Counted from the first letter of the stretch, positions 53,030 to 62,374 are shown. The stretch is DNA of 64,000 bases from Bog-105 sp965277855 (GCA_965277855.1 OZ255847.1:5518001-5582000); one strand, 5' to 3'. Notes: generated by a model from the letters alone, not told the origin. Made by a program: numbers and translations.

Positions 53030-54631
53030 GTGCCTCCTCCTCCCTCCACCATCAGCCACGCGAATTGGCGTCCTGCCTACAATCCCTGGATTGTCGCCAT
53101 GACCGTTACGCTCGCCACCTTCATGGAAGTGCTCGATTCTTCCATTGCCAATGTCGCCTTGCCGCACATTGCCGGTTCGCTCGGCGCCAGCTACGAAGAG
53201 TCCACCTGGGTTCTCACCAGCTACCTGGTCTCGAGCGCTATCGTGTTGCCCATCTCGGGTTGGCTCTCTACCCTGATCGGTCGCAAGCGCTTTTACATGC
53301 TCTGCGTGGCCCTGTTTACCGGCTGCTCGTTTCTCTGCGGCATCGCCAATAGCCTGCCGCTGCTGATTCTGGCGCGCGTGCTGCAAGGTGCTGGCGGAGG
53401 CGGCCTGCAGCCTTCCGAACAGGCGATTCTTGCCGACAGCTTTCCTCCCGAAAAACGCGGCATGGCATTTGCCATGTATGGCATGGCGGTCGTCGTGGCA
53501 CCGGCCATCGGTCCTACTCTCGGCGGCTGGATTACCGATAACTACAACTGGCACTGGATCTTCTTCATCAATCTGCCCATTGGTCTCCTCTCGCTCTTCC
53601 TCACCCAGCGCCTGGTCGAAGATCCGCCCTGGCTCGCGCAGGAAAAACGCGCCGGTATCAAAATCGACTACATCGGTCTTGCCCTCATCGTTACCGGCAT
53701 TGCTTGTTTCCAGATTGTGCTGGACAAGGGACAGGAGAAAGACTGGTTCTCTTCCAGCCTGATCGTCGGCATGTCCTGTGTCGCTATCCCCTTGCTTGTC
53801 GCGTTCTTCCTATGGGAGTGGTTTCACGAAAATCCCATCGTCGACGTCCGCTTGCTCAAAAACCGCAACTTCGGAACCGCCGTCTTCTTCTCCTTCGTTC
53901 TGGGCATCGTGCTGTTCGGATCCACTGTTTTGATTCCCGAATTTCTTCAAAGCAGTCTTGGGTATACGGCCGAACGAGCTGGTCTGGCGCTTTCCCCGGG
54001 CGGCCTTGTCTTGATGTTCATGATGCCCGTTGCCGGTCGTCTCACCGCCACCAAAATCGATCCGCGCCTGCTTGTAGCTTGCGGCTTTCTCGGCACATCC
54101 CTCACGCTGTATCACATGACCGAGATCTATCTGCAAATCGATTTCCACAGCGTGGTTCTTCTCCGCATGGTTCAAGTTGTCTTCCTGCCGCTGATCTTCG
54201 TTCCTATCAGCACGCTGAACTACATCGGTGTTCCGCGCGAGAAAAATAATCAGGTTTCGGGAATGTCTAACTTTGCCCGTAACATCGGCGGTGCTATGGG
54301 CACTTCTCTCCTCTCCACGTTTTTGGCTCGTCAGAATCAAACCCATCAGAAAGCTTTCGCTGCCCACACCACCAATGCCGACCTTAATTTTCAGCAGTTA
54401 GTAAATGGCTTTAAGTCGACTTTTATGGCCCAAGGTTTTGACGCTACCATCGCTGCCAAAAAAGCCATGGCCATGGCCTACCAAATGGTTCAACAACAGG
54501 CCAGCGCGCTCAGTTTCGTGAATAGTTTTTGGCTGATGAGCGTAATGATTCTCTTTCTTGTCCCTCTGCCGTTTATTATGAAGCGGCCGCCCGCGCGTCC
54601 CGTCGATCGCCCCCTCGACGCCGCTCATTAG
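53030..54631 (+). CDS. MFS multidrug exporter, DHA2/EmrB family (14 helices)
   Basis: A 533-residue proton antiporter. Motif D1 (LDSSIANVALPHIAG) in TM1 and GWLSTLIGRKRFYM (motif A) after TM2 are present, along with VLQGAGGGGLQPSEQAIL and motif C-like GMAVVVAPAIGPTLGGWI. The length and helix count fit EmrB/QacA. Start is GTG 53030, three bases after the adaptor stop. With the adaptor and TolC-type channel it forms a trans-envelope pump likely controlled by the divergent TetR. Confidence 0.94.
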   Translation: MPPPPSTISHANWRPAYNPWIVAMTVTLATFMEVLDSSIANVALPHIAGSLGASYEESTWVLTSYLVSSAIVLPISGWLSTLIGRKRFYMLCVALFTGCSFLCGIANSLPLLILARVLQGAGGGGLQPSEQAILADSFPPEKRGMAFAMYGMAVVVAPAIGPTLGGWITDNYNWHWIFFINLPIGLLSLFLTQRLVEDPPWLAQEKRAGIKIDYIGLALIVTGIACFQIVLDKGQEKDWFSSSLIVGMSCVAIPLLVAFFLWEWFHENPIVDVRLLKNRNFGTAVFFSFVLGIVLFGSTVLIPEFLQSSLGYTAERAGLALSPGGLVLMFMMPVAGRLTATKIDPRLLVACGFLGTSLTLYHMTEIYLQIDFHSVVLLRMVQVVFLPLIFVPISTLNYIGVPREKNNQVSGMSNFARNIGGAMGTSLLSTFLARQNQTHQKAFAAHTTNADLNFQQLVNGFKSTFMAQGFDATIAAKKAMAMAYQMVQQQASALSFVNSFWLMSVMILFLVPLPFIMKRPPARPVDRPLDAAH

Positions 54632-54825
54632 CTGTCCAAACCGATCCGCAATCGCGATCCGTAACTGAGCCGCGAGCGTGAGCGACCGGTGTGCAGCGAC
54701 CTAATACGCTAATTTTTTCTCTCCATCTCTCCTGCGCCACAAGGCACTTAGTCTTTACTTACACAATCTTTAGCACTTCTTTAGGGCTCTCTTACTATCC
54801 TTCGTTTGAGCGAAGTTTCTTCCTT

Positions 54826-56343
54826 ATGAAAAGAGTGTTAAATAGTCTGGCTCTCACCTCGCTGTTTGTGGTAACGAGCTTGCACGCTGACGCACAACAA
54901 TCAGCCGATCCCCAACAACCTCCCAAAGCACAAACCCCTTTGGCCACGCCTCCCGTCACGAATGTTGCTCATCCTGCCAACTTCTTTAAACGATTAGCGG
55001 AAGCCTACCGTGACGACTGGCACCCGCCCGCCTCTGCCGCCAACGGACCTGCGCCCAAATACCGCGGTTATCCTCCCCCGGTTTCGAACCCGCCCTTTCC
55101 CTTTGCCGTCTGGCCCATCGGCGGTACGCCCTGGATCGGTTATCCGAACGCCACTCAATATCCGCTCGCGACCGCTCTCCAAAACGGACCCCATGGCGAC
55201 TGGTGGAAGAAAACCAACATCCAACTCTATGGGTGGTTTGACTTCGGTGTGAATGTCAGCACCTCTCACGATCGCCCTTACGCCAACGCCCCGGCAGCCT
55301 ATTCCCAGATAGCCAATTCCTTTGTGCTCGACCAGGCAACTTTCTACATAGAACGCGTGCCGGATACCATTCAGACCGATCATTTCGACTGGGGCTTTCG
55401 CCTTGCTAACCTCTACGGTTTCGACTACCGCTTTACAACAGCCGAAGGTTATTTCAGCCAGCAACTTCTCAACAATCCGCAGAAAAACGGCACCATCGGC
55501 AATAAGTATGGCTACGATCCCGTCATGGCTTACGTCGATCTTTATTTCCCCCATGTCGCAAAGGGCATGGATGTGCGAGTCGGCCGCTACATTTCACTGC
55601 CCGACATCGAAGCGCAGTTAGCGCCGAATAATTACACTTACAGTCATTCGCTCTTATACACGTACGACTGTTATACGCAAACCGGCGTCAATGCAACCAT
55701 TAAACTAAGCGATCATTGGACGACACAATTTGGCGTTTCCGGTGGTTGCGAAGCAGCACCTTGGGCTCGCGACGCTCAAGCGACTGGTAACGTGTGCGTT
55801 ATTTATACTTGGTCGGATGGCGGAGATAACATCAACACATGCGCCAACTCTCTCAACAACAGTAAGTATAATTACAACAATCTCGCTGCCTACTACGTTA
55901 CGTGGTATCACAAGTTCGGTCACTCGAAATGGCACTCGGCTTGGGAAGCTTGGTATCAGTACATGAAAGACACGCCAAACGTAACGAATCCAAACGCCTC
56001 CTCGCTCCTAATTACTAACTCAAACGGGGCCGTGTGCAACAACGTTACGGAACTGACCTGTTTTGCCCCCGAGTATTCTTCCGTCTACTATCTAAGCCGC
56101 CAAATCAGCAAGAAAGACGCACTCATCGCACGCACCGAATTCTTTGATGACTTGAAAGGCCAGCGAACTGGCTTCAAAACCCGGTATTCCGAATATATGC
56201 TTTCTTGGAATCACTGGGTGGGCACGACAATCGTCTTCCGACCCGAAATAAGATACGATCACGCCTACGACGCCCCAGCTTACGATTCCGGGCGCAAACA
56301 AAGCCAGTTGATGTTTGCCGCTGACGTTATCTTCTTCTACTAA
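54826..56343 (+). CDS. BBP2-type (OmpL-like) outer-membrane porin
   Basis: A 505-residue predicted beta-barrel. ATG 54826 begins a signal peptide (MKRVLNSLALTSLFVVTSLHADA); the longer frame from 54691 is upstream noise. After a Pro/Gln-rich linker, NIQLYGWFDFGVNVSTS starts the barrel, followed by the BBP2-like blocks VLDQATFYIERVPD, HFDWGFRLANLYG and MDVRVGRYISLPDIEA. The C-terminus ends in aromatic FFY. The second half (about 55600-56100) is visibly richer in A+T than neighbours. The 194-base gap from the efflux operon suggests its own promoter. Confidence 0.82.
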   Translation: MKRVLNSLALTSLFVVTSLHADAQQSADPQQPPKAQTPLATPPVTNVAHPANFFKRLAEAYRDDWHPPASAANGPAPKYRGYPPPVSNPPFPFAVWPIGGTPWIGYPNATQYPLATALQNGPHGDWWKKTNIQLYGWFDFGVNVSTSHDRPYANAPAAYSQIANSFVLDQATFYIERVPDTIQTDHFDWGFRLANLYGFDYRFTTAEGYFSQQLLNNPQKNGTIGNKYGYDPVMAYVDLYFPHVAKGMDVRVGRYISLPDIEAQLAPNNYTYSHSLLYTYDCYTQTGVNATIKLSDHWTTQFGVSGGCEAAPWARDAQATGNVCVIYTWSDGGDNINTCANSLNNSKYNYNNLAAYYVTWYHKFGHSKWHSAWEAWYQYMKDTPNVTNPNASSLLITNSNGAVCNNVTELTCFAPEYSSVYYLSRQISKKDALIARTEFFDDLKGQRTGFKTRYSEYMLSWNHWVGTTIVFRPEIRYDHAYDAPAYDSGRKQSQLMFAADVIFFY

Positions 56344-58391
56344 TCTCCCGACTTCTCCACCTCGACCAAACAGCTATAAAACGTAGCTCCCCCGCCCAAA
56401 TCCGTTAACGCCTGGCTGGTCAGAACATTAATGTTCTGTCGGTCAGGCGCGCCCTTCGCCCAGCGCGTCGAAGGCGCACTCACCACCCCCCGCGCCACGC
56501 CTCTATCCACCCGCGCCCGCAGCACACAAGCGCCTCGCTCATTAAACACCCGCACCGCATCTCCATCGGTCACCTTCCGATCGAAAGCATCGATCGGATG
56601 CAGGCTCAGCACCGCCGTCTCCCGGTCCTGCGCTTCCCGTTCCCCAAACGTCGAGTTCATATTGTCATGGTTCTTGGGCGATACCAGCTCGAGCGGAAAG
56701 CGCGCCCGCAAACCAATATCCCCGCGGCGTGATTCCCGCGGCGGCTCATACCCGATCGTCTCTGCTTTAAATTCGCACTTACCAGACGCTGTGCCAAAGC
56801 CTCCCTTTGCAAATGGCAGAAACGCTTCACCTTCGGGCGACACCTTCAGCCGGATCGACCGTTCGCGCTCCAAACGCTCGAACGTAATGCCCTCGAAAAA
56901 TGCGTGCCCCGTATCCAACAGCCCGCGAATCATGTCCTCTTCCGATTCATCGAAACAATCGTCCGCGAATCCCATCCGCTTTGCTAAGTCCCGGAAAATT
57001 TCCACGTTCGACCGGCACTCTCCCGGCGCATCCAAAGCCGGCCGCGCCAGTTGCAGGTAGTAATGCCCATACGCCAGATAAACGTCCGTATGCTCCAGAA
57101 ACGTCGTCGTGGGCAGCAGGATATCCGCCCAATCCGCCGTGTCGGTTGGCATCTGCTCGATCACCACTGTGAACAGGTCTGTCCGGGCCAGTCCCCGCCG
57201 CACCTGGTTCTGATCCGGTGCTATCGCGCCCGGGTTCGAACAATACACCACCAGCGCATGGAGAGCCGGATCGTGCGTCGAATTGAGCGCCTTCCCCAGT
57301 CGCGTCATATTAATGATGCGCGCCTCGCGCCCGAGCGCCTGCCGTTGCAGATCGGGCCGTTCCAGTTTTTGTCGATTGAACGCAAACGCCCCCGACGTAC
57401 TCAGTTGCAGACCGCCCCCCGCTTCCCGCCACGATCCCACCAGCGCCGGCAGGTAGGAAATCAAACGTACCGCCATGCCGCCTCGCTCGGAGCGCTGCAC
57501 CCCATAGTTCAGCCGGATCGCCGCCGGGCGTGTTTGCGCATACTCTCGGGCAAGCGCGACTATCTCGTCCCTCGATATACCCGTCAAGCCCTCCACCACG
57601 GCCGGAGTGTACTCACCCGCCTTCCTGACTAACTCCTCAAAGCCTTGCGTGTGCTGCTCCACATAGTCCGCGTCATACAACCGTTCGCGGCAAATCACAT
57701 GCATCAACCCCAAAGCCAAGGCCGCGTCGGTTCCCGGTTGAATCGAAAAATGCTTGTCGGCCAGCTCCCCGACCTTGTGCCGCACCGGGTCGATCGTGTA
57801 CAGCTTGGCGCCATTCCGCCGCGCCTCGACAATGAATGGCCACAAATGCACGTTTGTCGCCAGTATGTTCGCGCCCCACGCCAGGATCAGCTTCGAGTGC
57901 CGGAACTGCTCGGGCTCGGTCCCGTACTTCACCCCTAATGCGGCCAGCAATCCTGCGCCCCCCGCCGACGAACAAATCGTTCGGTCCAACCGCGACGCCC
58001 CCAGTCGGTGAAAAAAACGCCGGTCCATGCCGTTCGCGATCAACTGGCCCATCGACCCGGCATAACTATACGGCAGAATCGATTCGGGCCCATATTCCTG
58101 CGCTGTCTTCGTCAAACGCGCAGCGATCTCATCCAGCGCTTCGTCCCAGCTGATCCGCTCAAACCGCCCGTCGCCCTTCGCGCCTGTTCGGCGCTGCGGA
58201 TACAGCAGCCGATCCGGTGAATACTCGCGTTCCAGATAACGCGCTACCTTCCCGCACAAAAATCCACGCGTAATCGGATGGTCCGGGTCCCCTCGCAAAC
58301 GCGAACCCCGCCCCTCTTCATCCACGTTAATGAGCAGCGCACAGGTATCCGGACAATCCAGCGCGCAGACCGACTTATGAACCGTGCTCAT
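56340..58391 (-). CDS. Molybdopterin oxidoreductase (DMSO reductase superfamily)
   Basis: A 683-residue catalytic subunit binding a bis-MGD molybdenum cofactor and one 4Fe-4S cluster. The cluster ligands are Cys9, Cys13, Cys17 (CALDCPDTC) and Cys46 (GFLCGK). RISWDEALDEIAARL, WGANILATNVHLWP and MPTDTADWADILLP are family motifs, and the C-terminal cofactor domain contains NSTFGEREAQDRE and VRVFNERGACVLRARVD. No Tat leader is present, so it is cytoplasmic. ATG 58391 overlaps the upstream methyltransferase stop as ATGA. No electron-transfer subunit adjoins; the substrate is unknown. Confidence 0.88.
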   Translation of the reverse strand: MSTVHKSVCALDCPDTCALLINVDEEGRGSRLRGDPDHPITRGFLCGKVARYLEREYSPDRLLYPQRRTGAKGDGRFERISWDEALDEIAARLTKTAQEYGPESILPYSYAGSMGQLIANGMDRRFFHRLGASRLDRTICSSAGGAGLLAALGVKYGTEPEQFRHSKLILAWGANILATNVHLWPFIVEARRNGAKLYTIDPVRHKVGELADKHFSIQPGTDAALALGLMHVICRERLYDADYVEQHTQGFEELVRKAGEYTPAVVEGLTGISRDEIVALAREYAQTRPAAIRLNYGVQRSERGGMAVRLISYLPALVGSWREAGGGLQLSTSGAFAFNRQKLERPDLQRQALGREARIINMTRLGKALNSTHDPALHALVVYCSNPGAIAPDQNQVRRGLARTDLFTVVIEQMPTDTADWADILLPTTTFLEHTDVYLAYGHYYLQLARPALDAPGECRSNVEIFRDLAKRMGFADDCFDESEEDMIRGLLDTGHAFFEGITFERLERERSIRLKVSPEGEAFLPFAKGGFGTASGKCEFKAETIGYEPPRESRRGDIGLRARFPLELVSPKNHDNMNSTFGEREAQDRETAVLSLHPIDAFDRKVTDGDAVRVFNERGACVLRARVDRGVARGVVSAPSTRWAKGAPDRQNINVLTSQALTDLGGGATFYSCLVEVEKSGD

Positions 58392-59197
58392 AGCCACCAC
58401 TGCTGTTCATGCGACAGACCTTCCTCGGGTGAATTGTCTGCCACTGGCGTCACATCCTCCAAACCGCACACCCAGCAAAGCCAATCGCCTTTCTTCCAGC
58501 TCTCCCGAGGCCTGTAACAAAGCGGCGGCCGCTCTTCTATAAACCCTGAGACCACCAGCCTACCCTGCGGTTTCGTCGCGCGCCGCAAATCAAGCGCCAG
58601 CCTGTCGAGCACCGCCGCACTGATATTCGCCAGCACCAGATCCGCGCACTCTGTCGAAACCGCATCCGCCGATCCCACAAATATCTCTCCGGCCCCAAAC
58701 CCGCGCACTATCCGGACCGCATCTTCTTCTATATCGCAACTGATCACTCTGCGTGCGCCCAGTAACTCAGCGGCCAGCGATAAGATACCCGAACCGCAAC
58801 CCACATCCAACACCACGCTGCCCGGCGATAGTATTCGTTCCATTGCCTCCAGGCAAAGCTGCGTCGTCTCATGCCGCCCAGTGCCAAATGCCGACGGGCT
58901 GTCAACCTCCAGTCGTAATCGACCCGCCGGCGTCTCTTCTCTGGCCCACGGTGGAACAACAAAAAATCGTTCGCCCACCAGGATCGGCTCGTATCCCTCC
59001 TGAGCCGACTCCGGCCGCCCCGCCTCTTCCTCACGAAAATCGCCCCCCAGCAATGCGATCGCCCGCCGGTCGACTGCCTCCTCAAAGAACGCGCGCCATC
59101 CCTGCGTCTCTTCAATCACGCCCAGCGTCCCCCTCTCCCAAAGCTGCACGAGCAACTCGTCCGGTGTCTTCACGTCTCGAAAGAATACCGACCACAA
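58388..59197 (-). CDS. prmA: PrmA-like protein methyltransferase (ribosomal protein L11 methyltransferase family)
   Basis: About 269 residues. SAM-binding VLDVGCGSGILSLAAELLGA and the PrmA-type SAFGTGRHETTQLCLEAME are clear, as are ISCDIEEDAVRIV and LANISAAVL. E. coli PrmA has AFGTGTHPTT and an ANILA motif, so this copy is divergent in two active-site neighbours. The frame runs to 59335, but TTG 59197 gives a start (WSVFFRDVKTPDELL) that matches the PrmA N-terminal domain and leaves room for the divergent peptidase gene. It is coupled to the molybdopterin oxidoreductase, an unexpected partner. Confidence 0.78.
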   Translation of the reverse strand: MWSVFFRDVKTPDELLVQLWERGTLGVIEETQGWRAFFEEAVDRRAIALLGGDFREEEAGRPESAQEGYEPILVGERFFVVPPWAREETPAGRLRLEVDSPSAFGTGRHETTQLCLEAMERILSPGSVVLDVGCGSGILSLAAELLGARRVISCDIEEDAVRIVRGFGAGEIFVGSADAVSTECADLVLANISAAVLDRLALDLRRATKPQGRLVVSGFIEERPPLCYRPRESWKKGDWLCWVCGLEDVTPVADNSPEEGLSHEQQWWL

Positions 59198-59219
59198 GAC
59201 TCTACCTCTATCATGAAAG

Positions 59220-61130
59220 TTGAAAAACGTTCTCGCTTGTGCCGCTGCAACCTGCTTTGCTATAGCCCTCGAAGCCCAAACCAGTCGCCCCATCCAAATC
59301 ACCGTCGACCTCACCGACGCCCCCCGCAAAATCATTCACGCGGACCTGCTCATCCCGGTTCAACCTGGCCCGCTTACCCTCGATCTGCCGCAATGGATTC
59401 CCGGCGAGCACTCTCCCACCGGCCCTATCGACAACGTGGCCGGCATTGTGTTCTCGGCCAACGGTCAAACGCTGAACTGGCGTCGCGATGACATCAACAT
59501 GTTCGCCCTTCATCTCGAAATCCCCGCCGGCATCCAAACTCTCGAAGCCAAAGTAGACTTCCTCGCCACTGCCGCTCCTTCGGGCTTTTCCGCCGGCGCA
59601 TCCACCGGACCCAACCTCGCCGTCCTCAGCTGGAATGAAGTCGCTCTCTATCCCGATGGCGCGCCGGCATCGCAAGTTCAGTATCAACCCTCCGTCAAGC
59701 TGCCTGAAAACTGGAAACTTGCGACTGCTTTGACCACTTCCTCTAACACCGGCAGCACTACTTCTTTCGAACCCGTCTCCCTCGATATGCTGGTCGACTC
59801 CCCGGTGCTCGCCGGCCGATTCTTCCGCGAAATCCCGGTCGCCACTGAGGTCACTCCCAAACACTTTGTCGACCTGGCGGCTGACGGTCCCGAAGATCTC
59901 AATATCAGCTCCAGCCAGATCGACACCTGGAGCAACCTCGTCCGCGAAACCGGAGCCCTCTATCGCTCGCGCCACTATGCGAGTTACCACTTCCTGATTA
60001 CGCTCAGCGATAACGTCGCTCACTTCGGCCTCGAACACCATCAATCGAGCGACGATCGCGTCGAAGCCCGCGGCCTCATCGATGACGATCTCGCCATGCT
60101 GAACGGCGATCTCCTTCCACATGAGTTCACTCACTCCTGGAACGGCAAATTCCGGCGTCCCGCGGGCCTCGCCACGCAGAACTATGGACAGCCTATGAAG
60201 GGTGATCTGCTATGGGTCTACGAAGGCCTGACGCAATATCTCGGCGACGTGCTCGCGGCACGCAGCGGCATCTGGACCACCGAGCAATACCGCGCCTACC
60301 TCGCTTCCTCGGCCGCCGAACTGGATCACCGTCCCGGCCGCACCTGGCGCAATCTGGAAGACACCGCTGTCTCGGCGCAGATCCTCTACTCGACCACTTC
60401 CCAGTGGGATAACTGGCGTCGCTCTGTCGATTACTACGCGGAGGGCGAACTGATCTGGCTCGATGCCGACACCACGATTCGCCAGCTATCCAATGGAAAA
60501 AAATCGCTGAATGACTTTTGCGCCCGCTTTCTGGGCGCACGCGGCAATACGCCCCCCGAAGTCTTCCCCTACACCCTCGACGATCTCGTTGCCAATCTAA
60601 ATGCTATTCAGCCATCCAACTGGGCCGCTTTCCTCGATAACCGGATCCATACCAGGAGCAAACATGCGCCACTCAGCGGCATCGAGAAGGGCGGCTACCG
60701 GATAGAATTCACCGATCAGGCCAACGAATTTACCAAGGCCGAAGAAAGCCGCGACCGCGGCGTCAATGCCTGGTACTCGCTCGGCCTCCGTGTAGAAGAC
60801 AACACCATTAGCGATGTTCTCGTCGGCTCTCCCGCCGACCTTGCCGGCATTGGCCCCGATATGAAAATCGTCGCCGTCAACGGTCGCCGTTCCAGCGATG
60901 AACTCCTCCACCGCGCCATCCGCGACGCCAAAGACAAAGGCCCGGCGATAGAACTCATTCTGGAGAACAGCGGCTTCTTCAAAACGGTAAAGCTCGACTA
61001 CCACGCCGGCGAAAAATATCCCCACCTCGTTCACGACAGCAAGATCCCGGCCACCCTCGACGAAATCCTAAAACCTCTCGCCCACACCCCACCCAAAACA
61101 GAAACCGCATCCGCCAACCAGCTTCACTAA
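59220..61130 (+). CDS. Exported M61 family metallopeptidase with PDZ domain
   Basis: A 636-residue glycyl-aminopeptidase-like enzyme. LACAAATCFAIALEA is a signal peptide, followed by the M61 N-terminal beta domain (PGPLTLDLPQWIPGEHSPTG). The zinc site is HEFTH with His301, then SWNGKFRRPAGL and WVYEGLTQYLG containing the third ligand Glu. A C-terminal PDZ domain starts near residue 510 (RGVNAWYSLGLRVEDNTISDV). The only in-frame start is TTG 59220, with a stop two codons upstream and a poor ribosome site. An ATG at 59213 is out of frame by one base across an A5 run, so a slip or sequence error is possible. Confidence 0.87.
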   Translation: MKNVLACAAATCFAIALEAQTSRPIQITVDLTDAPRKIIHADLLIPVQPGPLTLDLPQWIPGEHSPTGPIDNVAGIVFSANGQTLNWRRDDINMFALHLEIPAGIQTLEAKVDFLATAAPSGFSAGASTGPNLAVLSWNEVALYPDGAPASQVQYQPSVKLPENWKLATALTTSSNTGSTTSFEPVSLDMLVDSPVLAGRFFREIPVATEVTPKHFVDLAADGPEDLNISSSQIDTWSNLVRETGALYRSRHYASYHFLITLSDNVAHFGLEHHQSSDDRVEARGLIDDDLAMLNGDLLPHEFTHSWNGKFRRPAGLATQNYGQPMKGDLLWVYEGLTQYLGDVLAARSGIWTTEQYRAYLASSAAELDHRPGRTWRNLEDTAVSAQILYSTTSQWDNWRRSVDYYAEGELIWLDADTTIRQLSNGKKSLNDFCARFLGARGNTPPEVFPYTLDDLVANLNAIQPSNWAAFLDNRIHTRSKHAPLSGIEKGGYRIEFTDQANEFTKAEESRDRGVNAWYSLGLRVEDNTISDVLVGSPADLAGIGPDMKIVAVNGRRSSDELLHRAIRDAKDKGPAIELILENSGFFKTVKLDYHAGEKYPHLVHDSKIPATLDEILKPLAHTPPKTETASANQLH

Positions 61131-61318
61131 AACTGCACCCCAATTGACGCCGTCCGCCATAACGGGACTCGACCCGGCACTTGCTCCGCCTAATCGGGAC
61201 AGAATTGAAGCACCGTCACCAGCATTTTGAGTTCCGTATGCCACACGTCGAAAGTGGTTCAGGAACCGGCACTCTATATCGCCTTTTCTAGTGTGTCCAA
61301 ATCCGATAGCATAAGGTC

Positions 61319-61489
61319 ATGAGCAACGCCACGCCCACACACCCTGGCGAAAGATCGGACACCACAGATCTCGAGACGGAGAAAACCATCCGTGAACGGC
61401 TGGCCTGCGCCGCCAAAGAAGCGAAGACCGATGCAGTTAAATCAGTAACGTCGATCCGGAAGAAACTCCAACACTTGAAACCGCATTGA
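61319..61489 (+). CDS. Small protein, probable antitoxin partner of the ParE-type toxin
   Basis: A 56-residue charged protein: MSNATPTHPGERSDTTD, then a helical Arg/Lys/Glu-rich stretch (TEKTIRERLACAAKEAKTDA) and a basic tail. It is too short for the usual ORF cut-off. ATG 61319 has AAGG four bases upstream. Its TGA overlaps the TTG start of the next gene, as expected for a coupled antitoxin-toxin pair. No antitoxin family is recognised, so the role rests on position alone. Confidence 0.55.
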   Translation: MSNATPTHPGERSDTTDLETEKTIRERLACAAKEAKTDAVKSVTSIRKKLQHLKPH

Positions 61490-61809
61490 CGCCGGTTAAA
61501 ATCACTGACACCGCCAGGAGAGAGGTTGAGCGCGCGGCTGAGTGGTATGAGGGGCAAAAGGAAGGCCTCGGCGTAAAATTCACTGATCGAATTCTAGAAT
61601 CGATCAACAGGATCGCTCTAAACCCAACTGGTTACCGTAAGGTTGTAGGTGAAGCCAGAAGAGTTTCGCTAAGAACCTTCCCTTACGCCCTCTGGTTTAC
61701 TGTTGATTCTGAAGACGGCTCCCTCGTCATAGCCTGTCTTCATGCCAGACGTTCGGAGAGGTTGGCTATTGAGCGAGTGCGCGGCGTTATACCCTTCCCG
61801 GAATCTTAG
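61486..61809 (+). CDS. RelE/ParE-family toxin
   Basis: A 107-residue protein with the RelE/ParE fold: ITDTARREVERAAEWYEGQKEGLG, FTDRILESINRIALNPTGYRKV, VSLRTFPYALWFTVDSEDGSLVIACLHARR. The pattern (helix pair, then beta-sheet ending with HxxR) matches the ParE branch, which poisons gyrase, more than the RelE branch. Start is TTG 61486, overlapping the upstream small gene's TGA by four bases. Confidence 0.82.
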   Translation: MTPVKITDTARREVERAAEWYEGQKEGLGVKFTDRILESINRIALNPTGYRKVVGEARRVSLRTFPYALWFTVDSEDGSLVIACLHARRSERLAIERVRGVIPFPES

Positions 61810-61928
61810 CGCCGTCCGACCCTTGGGTACAGAACATCCCGGAAGACTTGGAAGCTGTGTGCGATCGCAGCGATGTTCGCGCCAATGAAACCATGCGCTT
61901 TCCATTTCCGCTAAATTGGTAATCTTAC

Positions 61929-62004
61929 TGGTGGCCAGGGACGGAATCGAACCGCCGACGCCAGCCTTTTCAGGGCTGCGCTCTACCGACTGAGCTACCT
62001 GGCC
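61929..62004 (-). tRNA. tRNA-Phe (GAA)
   Basis: A 76-base cloverleaf on the minus strand. The acceptor stem GGCCAGG/CCTGGCC is perfect, the D arm is GCTC...GAGC, the anticodon stem CAGCC/GGCTG encloses loop CTGAAAA (anticodon GAA), and the T arm GGCGG-TTCGATT-CCGTC is intact. The 3' CCA is encoded. Confidence 0.97.
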
Positions 62005-62074
62005 GTTTCGAACGAATTTCCAGCGTACCAAACCGTCCCACCCGAATTGATATACTCCAGAAGTCGGACTAAAC

Positions 62075-62350
62075 ATGGATGAAATGCGATTAGGTGACGT
62101 GATAGATGATCACTGCATCAAATGCCGCCGTGTTACTAACCACTCCATTGTTTCACTCGTGGAGGGTCAGGCGGCCAAGGTTCGCTGTCGAACCTGTTAT
62201 CACGATCACGATTACCGGCATGAGCAAGCGCCTCCCTCAAAGAAAGAGTTGAAGCGAGCTGAAGCCGAGGCCCAGGCGGCGGCCGCCGCAGCAGCCGATG
62301 GCGCGGGGAACGGCGTCCACAGCGAAATCGAAAAAGCGGCCAACGGCTAG
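62075..62350 (+). CDS. Small protein with a four-cysteine zinc-ribbon-like motif
   Basis: A 91-residue protein. Cys14-x2-Cys17 (CIKC) and Cys38-x2-Cys41 (CRTC) could bind one zinc, with His residues in HDHDYRHE just after. The rest is an Ala/Glu/Lys-rich helix. No family is recognised. It sits 25 bases before the CCA-adding enzyme gene and 71 bases from the divergent tRNA-Phe, so a link to RNA metabolism is possible but unproven. Confidence 0.7.
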   Translation: MDEMRLGDVIDDHCIKCRRVTNHSIVSLVEGQAAKVRCRTCYHDHDYRHEQAPPSKKELKRAEAEAQAAAAAAADGAGNGVHSEIEKAANG

Positions 62351-62374
62351 CAACCCAAATCCGTCCGGCAAGCT

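Noticed and set aside
51782..53554. A 590-residue open frame on the minus strand across the adaptor and MFS genes
   Set aside because: It crosses the boundary of two clear genes and has the Gly/Arg/Asp-rich composition of an antisense shadow.
61929..62004. tRNA-Phe considered as an integration site for a mobile island
   Set aside because: No integrase gene and no direct repeat of the tRNA 3' end is seen within the window.
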